A stretch of 64,000 bases of DNA from Calliphora vicina (lineage: Eukaryota > Arthropoda > Insecta > Diptera > Calliphoridae): contig NC_088780.1 in assembly GCF_958450345.1 (NCBI RefSeq), positions 24,277,167 through 24,341,166 on the forward strand, given 5' to 3'. Positions 56,600 through 64,000 of this stretch are shown in pieces. Numbering within the stretch: the stretch's first letter is position 1; each line of letters begins with the position of its first letter. Under the pieces are notes generated by a model, which was not told the origin of the DNA, did not search any database, and saw only the letters and a program-made list of their open reading frames with translations. The position numbers were made by a program, and so were the translations under genes.

Positions 56600-58115
56600 T
56601 TCAGTTCACTAAACCTGTTAGGAGTTTCCCCTTCATTTCATAATAAATATGTTATTAATCATTTATAAAACTATTTTACATTATCTATGTGTAGCGTTTG
56701 GTAATTTGTAGTTTTTTTCCATCTTTCATTTTGTTAATAATGCGACTCAAGTTGTCTACAAAATAAAATTTAAGTTTTCTTTCATGTGCGTCTGCTTTTT
56801 ACTTAAATATATTTTATGGCAGAGTTAAGAGAGTTAAACAATCATTCCGCCTGAATGAATTTTCTACTTTTAAATAGTTTCTATTTTTTCCAGCTTCTTT
56901 TATGCCCCAGTTTGGTTAAAAACTCCGCAGCAGAAATACGACAGCAACAGCATACAACATGAAAAAAAACTGAATTTATAAATATATCTTGAGTTTCTTA
57001 TAAATTTTCTATACTTTTGTGGTTAGTTATGGTTTGTTAAAAAATAAAATGATAAGAAATTGTGATGATGAAACCAACTTATGACTCCCCAGAGAGCGAG
57101 AGAGAAAGAGATAGTTAAACGATTTCAAGAACACTTAAACAAAGTAAGGCAAAATGCACTCCCACTAAAAATATAATGTATAACTCTATGTACAAAAATC
57201 TTAATAAATGAATATGGAAAAAAATAAAAGGAAAATTACTAAAAATAAAATAAAGAAAACGTAGTAAAATAAACAATATTGTAAGGGTACAATTTTTACT
57301 CCAGCATCTTAATAACTACAAGAGAAATAAAGAAAATATTCAACTGCTTTGCTTGGCCAAGTGGAAAATTAGAAAAAAAACCCTAGTTTTTTTGTATAGA
57401 AACACGCATAGGAAGTAATACCGTTGTTTAACTTTTTTTGTTAAAACATTTTAGTTAATCAACAAACTATTTTATTTTGAATTAAAGTTGTATTTGTTTG
57501 TCCTTAACTAGTTTAACTTAGAATTTCTTATATTTACAACTCAATAAACAATTAATATTAATCATTCGCCTGTATGTTTAAATAATTATATTTTAAATTT
57601 CCATATGATTATTTGCTTCCGGTCATAATTTGCATGACCTAATTTCATTATGTCCTTTTAGTCTTGTACACAAAAACAAAGTTCTCCTCTTTATATTATT
57701 TGAAGTTTTAAAAAAATTATAAAAAATAAAACTTCTGCTGTGTGTTCAAAAACTGCTGCAATACTTTTATCTTTTATAAAGTGTTTAATATGGCAAAATG
57801 TTAAATATTGTTATTTCAAAAGTTTTTTGTCGTTTTTAGGTTGACTTTTAAATACACTGCTTTATCAATTAAAAGTATAAATGTGCATTAAATGATAATG
57901 ATTTAATAATAATAATTTGTAATTTAAGAAGTTTGCTAGGATGAGATTATAATAAATATGGAATGTGTAACTTAAAAAGAGTTTTAATTCATTTTTGTGA
58001 AATTCAGTGGGAGATGACACTGTTTAATACTGACGAATAGATGTACAGTAGCTATGCAATGTGATTTTCAACAGCACTGATTTTGCTCAAAAAGGTATCC
58101 AATTGTCCACATCTG
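56600..58115. other. AT-rich stretch, no gene seen
   Basis: No supported feature was seen. A short GAGAGCGAGAGAGAAAGAGA purine microrepeat is at about 57092. Confidence 0.4.
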
Positions 58116-58120
58116 CTGTT

Positions 58121-60280
58121 TATACCCTACACCACCATAGTGGGGAAGGTATTATGCGTTTGCGCAGATGTTTGTAACGCCCAAAAATATTAGTCTAACA
58201 CCCACCTTAAAGTATACCGATCGACTTAGAATCACTTTCTGAGTCGATTAAGAGATGTCCGTCCGTCCGTCTGGTTGGCTGGCTGGCTGGCTGTCCATAT
58301 AAACCTTGTGCGCAGAGTACAGGTCGCAATTTTGAAGATATTTCGATGAAATTTGGTACATATTATTTTTTCGGCTCAAGGATCAAGCCTATTGAAACTG
58401 GCTGAAATCGGTCCATTATTTCACCTAGCCCCCATACAAATGTCCTCCCGAAATTGGACTTTATCGGTCATAAATGTTTAATTTATATATGTATCTCCAC
58501 AAATTCCGCTCCAAATAAGTTTTATATATACAAAATGTATGTCACCAAAGTTTGTTACGATCGGTCTATAATTAGTCATAGCTCCCATATAGACCCGCTT
58601 CCGAAAATCACTTCAACGTGCATAAATTGCTTAAAAATGTTGGTAAACACTAGGGTATTCGAATTATTCGATTTTTCTCTTGTTCGAATAAAACGAATAA
58701 TTCGAATAAGAGATTTTAACTTGTTCGAATAATTCGATCACACGTTTAAAATTAATCGAATTATTCGAATAATTTATTTTTTTTTTAAAAAACAAAGAAT
58801 GAAGCTTTGATGTCTGTTTTTTAATATTTTATTGTTAAAGAAAAACAAAAATAACGTTAATGTTAGCAATTCAAGTATCGATAATGTTAAAAAACGTTCG
58901 AAAACAAAGTCCATCATTAAATTTTCAACAGAAATATTGTGATCGGTTAACTCCCGAACAATCTGCAAAACAATTGACTAGCAAACTCATTAATTTCCGT
59001 TTTGGAGCTATGCTTTAAAAAAATTTACCTTGCTGGACATGATTCAAATACAATATAAACGTTTTAAGAACTTTTTTATGGCGTTCAATAATTCGGGTTT
59101 TAAATTGCGTAACTAATTCTTTAGTAAATTAATTATTCACTATTTCTAAATTATTTATATCAAATTATATTATACATCAAGCTCTATCAACGTTGCCGAA
59201 TCTTTTCTTAATAAAGTGGTCTTGGAAAATTACACAATAAAAGGAATCTGTCCAAAGTTTGATATTATTGTCAGTGAATGTGGCTAATTTAAAATCAGGC
59301 AGTACATGATTGACGAATTTACAAATACGCAAAAAGTTTATTACCTGTTAGACAAAGATGTTCAACGATGTTCAAAATCTTGTATAAGATGAACTACATG
59401 CTTTTCTTGCAACAAAACGTTAGTTTGCAATATATGTGTTTATCATTCGATTTATTAAATATTTTGTAACACTTACGTACGCGGTTAATAACATAATTTT
59501 TATACATACATATATTTTAAGATCATGGCCTTCATCTATTTCAATGTAATCATTATAAATGTCATCCATAATATCACTTTCGACGACCGTCTCAAAATCA
59601 CATTCTCCATCACATTCAACTCCACTTTAATCTAAGTTAATTAATTGCGTTTCATCTAATATTTCGCCAGCTAAATAACAAATATTTTATTCTGTACGTT
59701 TTATTTTCATTGGTTCAAGTCCTAAGTAACTTCTTGCAATAATATTTATATATTTATAGAAGCAGCTATCGGAATACTTATCTACAGTGACCGAAAGTCT
59801 TTAGTTATTTGTCGAATTTCAGAAACAATACAATTTTTGTGAGTCATTATCACTTATTTAAATTTGGAATTATGAAAAATTTTAAGCAATTTAATAAATT
59901 TAAATATATGTGAACATTTATTCGTTTTATTCGATTATTCTACATAAAATTGTTCGAATTATCCCTTATTCGAAAATGGCCATTTTTAAATTGTTCGAAT
60001 AATTATTCGTAAGACATTATTCGATTAATCGAACGATTATTAGTCGAATGAATACCCTAGTAAACACACAAAATTCAACATAGTTAACTTTAATATACAT
60101 ATAAATCACACGACCTAATTTCATGGTGATCGGTCCATAATTGGTCATAGCCCCCATATAAGGCCCACTTCCGAAAATCACTCAAAAATATAAATTATTG
60201 AAATTTTAAAAGAAAAATGTTTTTGCTCTTTTATTTGGTGTAGGGTATTATATGGTCGGGCTTGACCGACCATACTTTCT
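58121..60280 (+). repeat. CCTACACC-family repeat interrupted by a hAT element
   Basis: The left part 58121-58650 and right part 60068-60280 together make one full copy. It begins TATACCCTACACCACCATAG and ends GTGTAGGGTATTATATGGTC. The break is in the GTTGGTAAACAC block, which in other copies is continuous, so the hAT element 58651-60059 inserted later. Confidence 0.88.
58651..60059. mobile_element. hAT-type element (1,409 bp), 8-bp duplication
   Basis: The TIRs TAGGGTATTC and GAATACCCTA are flanked by GTAAACAC at 58643-58650 and 60060-60067. Subterminal motifs TTATTCGAATAA and ATTCGATTAATCGAA repeat near both ends. The interior (58780-59930) is larger than a typical MITE and may be a decayed transposase, but I could not align a readable frame, so it is non-autonomous or dead. 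Confidence 0.9.
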
Positions 60281-60289
60281 TACTTGTTT

Positions 60290-62140
60290 TATATTCTTAT
60301 TGATCATAGGCAATTATTGTATGACATTTTGTCCAATATTTTTTTACATAAGGATAATTATAAAATTGTTAGTAAAAACAGTGGTACAAAATGCAACTCT
60401 AAGAAAATTGACTTGATTTTTAAAATTTTGAAAAAAATAATTATAAAAAATTGTTAAAAACTATAATACTGTTACAATACAGTAATTTACTGTAAATACT
60501 AATAAATCCAAGGATATGAAATCTACAAAGGATAACAGAATTAACGAATGATGCATTTTCTGTTCAATAAGGTGAATTTTTCGAAAACCAAGAAAATTTT
60601 AAGAATATTTATTTATTTACCAATTTGGAATCTTGCGCATATTCTCTATGAAAAGGAAATGACATAATTATGGTGGTGTGCCTAAAACTGAGTGTATAAG
60701 AGCTCAAAATCAAAAGGATATGACTAGTTAATGTTAGAAGGGTGCTGAAATTTAATGTTAAAATAATATTTTCATAATCATATGACATCATGTGGTTTTT
60801 TACTATTTCAAATTTAATATTTAGGGGAATATCTGTGACAAGACGGCCTGAGTAACAGATCGAAACTATCAGACACGAATAAATTAAAATTATGTTAATT
60901 AACCTTCCATATCATACGACTGCATCATTTTAAGCATGAAGGTCCTGCTTCGAAAAGCATAGGCGCTTAATTTATTTATGTAAATAATATATGGTTTATT
61001 GAATTGGTTTCTCCTTATTATATTTGCATCATTAAATTATCTTTTGAAGGTTGCAATAGTCATAAATGTCCACATGTGTTCGTTTGGGTAGCATCAAATA
61101 TATGATGTCACCTTCCATGGATCAGGTAACACAGCCTTGATTACTTCAATGTCTAACATTTTAGTTTTATTTCAATAAAATCCAATTCAAAACTAGTCAT
61201 CAAAATTATTTCGGCACTCTAATCATAACACAATTCTTAATTATATCTAAATTTTTATATACTCCTAGTATGGCGTTTTTTTGGATAAAATGTTTATCCT
61301 TTTGAATTTTAATGTCCTTCAATTTGTTTGTATTAATAGTAAATGATGGTAATGCAACATTGTTATAGTTTTTAGCAATTTTAAAATCTTAACCAATCCT
61401 ACTTCAGGTTTTTAATAACATTTTTTGCGTTTTAAGTTATCTAAAATGTTTCTAAGAAGATTTATAAGGAATTTATACCTTTCGAAAAGCTAATTTTACA
61501 TTAAATATTTTAAATGAAAACGAATTTGAATTTTTGATACCTTTTTTACATTTTTACATTTTTTTTTTATGTAAAAATTCTCAAATTGCATAGTCGATAT
61601 CAAAATATAGTAAAACATTTTAGATGACCCAATATGTTCTCAATTTTTCAGTTATCGGAATTCTTCCGATAACTGTGACTCTGTTATGGATATTACAGCC
61701 AAAAAACTAAACACTCCCATTTTTGGGATTTTTCAAAACTTTTTTGGGAATTGAGTTATTCCTGATACCAAATTTTAAAATTAGCTTTTAGTTTTGAATT
61801 AGCAGTAAAAAAAATCTATTGAACTGTAAACCTTCATTAAACAGTATTCATGAATAAAAGCTTAATTTCTAAAAATTTTGAAAATTTAGTTTTCAAATGC
61901 GAAATCTATGCCCGACCCGGGGATTCTATTAATGTATTTTTTTTTAAATCGTAACACCAGCGAATAAATAGTATCGTTTTAAAAATTTAACTTAACCGAG
62001 GTTTCCTACTTTGGAGACCGCTAGCCGAGCCCCTGGTGGGCCGATGAGGTACAAAAATTAAACTCGACAACACTACCCTTTGCGCATGTGAAATTTCATT
62101 CCAATCGGATTAACCGTTTAAAAGTTATAGATTTATTTCT
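60290..62140. other. Mostly featureless, one short hairpin
   Basis: No gene was seen. A 12-bp perfect hairpin, CAGTTATCGGAA-TTC-TTCCGATAACTG, lies at 61649-61675. A GC-rich patch, GCCGAGCCCCTGGTGGGCC, is at about 62026. Confidence 0.4.
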
Positions 62141-62151
62141 CTATTTTTGTA

Positions 62152-62785
62152 CCCTACACCACCATAGTGGGGATGGTATAATGCGTTTGTGCAGGTGTTT
62201 GTAACGCCCAAAAATATTTGTATAACACCCATCTTAAAGTAAACCGATCGACTTAGAATCACTTTCTGAGTTAATTAAACTATGTCCGTCCGTCGGTCTG
62301 GTTGGCTGTCTGTCCATGTAAACCTTGCGCGCAGAGTACAGGTCGCAATTTTGAAGATATTTCATATAATTTTTTCGGCTCAAGGACCAATCCTATTGAA
62401 ACTGGATGAAATGGGTCCATTATTTAACCTAGCCCCATACAAATGTCCTCCAGAAATTGGACTTTATCGGTAATAAATGTTTAATGTATATATGTATCTC
62501 CACAAATTTCTCTCCAAATAAGTTTTATATATACGAAATTCATGTCACCAAATTTTGTTACGATCGGTTCATAATTAGTCATAGCTCTCATATAGACCCG
62601 CTTCCAAAAATCACTTTAATGTACATAAATCTCTTAAAAATGTCGGTATATACAAAAAATTCACCATAAATATCTTTCATACAGACATAAATCACACGAC
62701 CTAATTTTATGGTGATCGGTCCATAATTTGTCATAGCCCATTTCCGAAAATCACTCACGAATATATATTATTGAAATTTTAAAAG
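62152..62785 (+). repeat. CCTACACC-family repeat, right end missing
   Basis: It begins ACCCTACACCACCATAGTGG and follows the family order through GTCATAGCTCTCATATAGAC, but stops at TTGAAATTTTAAAAGAAG, where the palindromic repeat begins. The GGTGTAGGG end is lost. Confidence 0.75.
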
Positions 62786-62789
62786 AAGA

Positions 62790-63305
62790 AGAAATTTTGG
62801 TTTTGAGCAAATGTATACTTGATTTAATTATGAAGTAATTGAAACCAGTTCAATATGTGACAAATATTTGAATTGAAACGGTTTAAGAATTAGTTTTTTC
62901 TGTGTACACAGAAAAAATTATATTTCAATTCAAACATTTATATCATATTGAACTGGTTTCAATTATTTCATAATTAAATCAAGTATTCATTTGCTCAAAA
63001 ACAAAATTTCTTGATATTATCTATTGAATTTTGAGTTTTGAATTTGATTATTTTGACAATTGAATATAAAATTTTCGTTATTGGTTGAATTTCAAATACA
63101 AAAATTATTGAATAGATAATTTTCGTAATTGAAACACAAAAAATAACAAAAACTTGTTTTCAATTACGATAATTATCTATTCAATAATTTTTGTATTTGA
63201 AATTCAACCAATAACGAAAATTGTATATTCAATTGTCAAAATAATCAAATTCAAAACCCAAAATTCAATAGAAAATATCAAGAAATTTTGTTTCTGAGCA
63301 AAACA
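62790..63305. repeat. Double palindrome of MITE arms
   Basis: Two large inverted repeats are joined. The first is centred at about 62906, where TTTTTTCTGTGTACACAGAA reads outward in both directions for about 110 bp. The second is centred at about 63145, around AAACTTGTTTTC, with arms of about 130 bp (GTATTTGAAATTCAACCAAT and its complement). The CTGTGTACACAG junction looks like two TA-flanked MITE ends abutting. Confidence 0.8.
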
Positions 63306-63915
63306 AAATCAAATTGTAAGGGCTAAAAAACTGTACAATGGCGGATCTCGATTTTTGTTCTTGATGAATTTCGAGACCCCGGATTTCATTAGGACGAAGT
63401 CAATTTCGTCAATTTTCACAATAATTTTGTAAATTTTCCCAAAAAATTCCATGAAATCCAAAAAAAATTACGACAACGTCTTCTGGCGGCACTCAAAAAA
63501 AAATTCTTTTGCCTCTTGAATTGAAAAATAGCTATTTTGAAAATCCAGAACTTCGAAATTCATTTTTGAGCTGTGGTTTCTTGTGTCCTTATAGTAGTTT
63601 TAGCACTCTGTACATAGTACATATTGGCTTTTTACATTTTATGCCTTTTTGGATAGTGCTCTCTTCCTTTTAGACTCTCTGTAGTACTTTTAGCAACTCC
63701 AAGTTAGCTTGATTCGCCCTGTAGCATCCCGTTGTGCATCTACGTTTGCTTCAAATAGATAATCATGGCTGTGTGCACGGATGGGTTCTCCTAACAAAAA
63801 TTTAATGTAATGAGATCACATACAAAAATTTATTCATAAAATCGTCGCACAAAATTTTATAAAGTTCGTCCCATAATTTGTCATATCTCCCATAAAAGGA
63901 CATTTTCGAAATACA
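63306..63915. other. Unassigned stretch
   Basis: No coding region or bounded repeat was recognised. Confidence 0.35.
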
Positions 63916-63919
63916 TATT

Positions 63920-64000
63920 AATATATGGGAGATTTCATGTCAAGTAAACCAACTTTTAAAATCGATGTCTTCCGATCGGAATGAAATTAGTACCAAGATT
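63920..64000 (-). repeat. Fragment of the 12.8-13.1 kb repeat family
   Basis: Read in reverse, CCGATCGGAAGACATCGATT and TTGACATGAAATC match 13070-13125 in the esterase intron. It is cut by the window end. Confidence 0.5.

Noticed and set aside
58774..59960. Intact hAT transposase inside the 58.6-60.1 kb element
   Set aside because: No long frame or readable catalytic or dimerisation motifs could be followed.

Overview
The window is AT-rich DNA from a higher fly, most likely a calyptrate such as a blowfly or its relatives. The evidence is one carboxylesterase gene of the dipteran alpha-esterase cluster type, with a fly-style exon layout and introns swollen by transposable elements (TEs), plus TE families typical of flies: an Osvaldo/Ulysses-like Ty3/gypsy retrotransposon, mariner, Tc3-like, hAT, piggyBac-type and Helitron elements. 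No bacterial, CRISPR, rRNA or tRNA feature was recognised. The species assignment is inference.

Layout. 1-8381: Helitron 3' ends, a CCCGGGAAT-motif element, a fold-back element, a dead mariner copy and dispersed repeats. 8382-15949: the alpha-esterase, with three recognisable exons and a first exon I could not find. Its 5.9 kb intron holds several nested repeats, and its last intron is only 60 bp and has no stop codon, so a naive ORF reads straight through it. 17051-17566: a TTAA-flanked inverted-repeat element. 17714-17893: a fragment of Helitron (Pif1-like) helicase. 17898-27554: a complete LTR retrotransposon of 9,657 bp with 2,058-bp LTRs, a GACT target-site duplication (TSD), a tRNA-Lys primer binding site, intact gag and pol, and LTRs differing at only three positions that I could see. 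It is young and possibly active.

27.5-64 kb: no host gene was recognised. It is a mosaic of nested DNA transposons. Three hAT-type elements have perfect 8-bp TSDs (29282-30456, 44775-46217, 58651-60059). There is a nearly complete Tc3-like element (34391-35956), a 1.7 kb long-inverted-repeat element that splits a mariner copy (48543-50256), a Helitron with a 113-bp minisatellite (52424-53893), and two TTAA-flanked piggyBac-type elements. One dispersed repeat family with CCTACACC ends recurs about ten times, in both orientations, and produces recurring spurious short ORFs. A 70-bp GC-rich stretch at 40790-40861, with three hairpins and a T-run, is a candidate small RNA.

Functionally the esterase is the only clear host gene. 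The rest records layered TE insertions whose order can be read from the nesting and TSDs.
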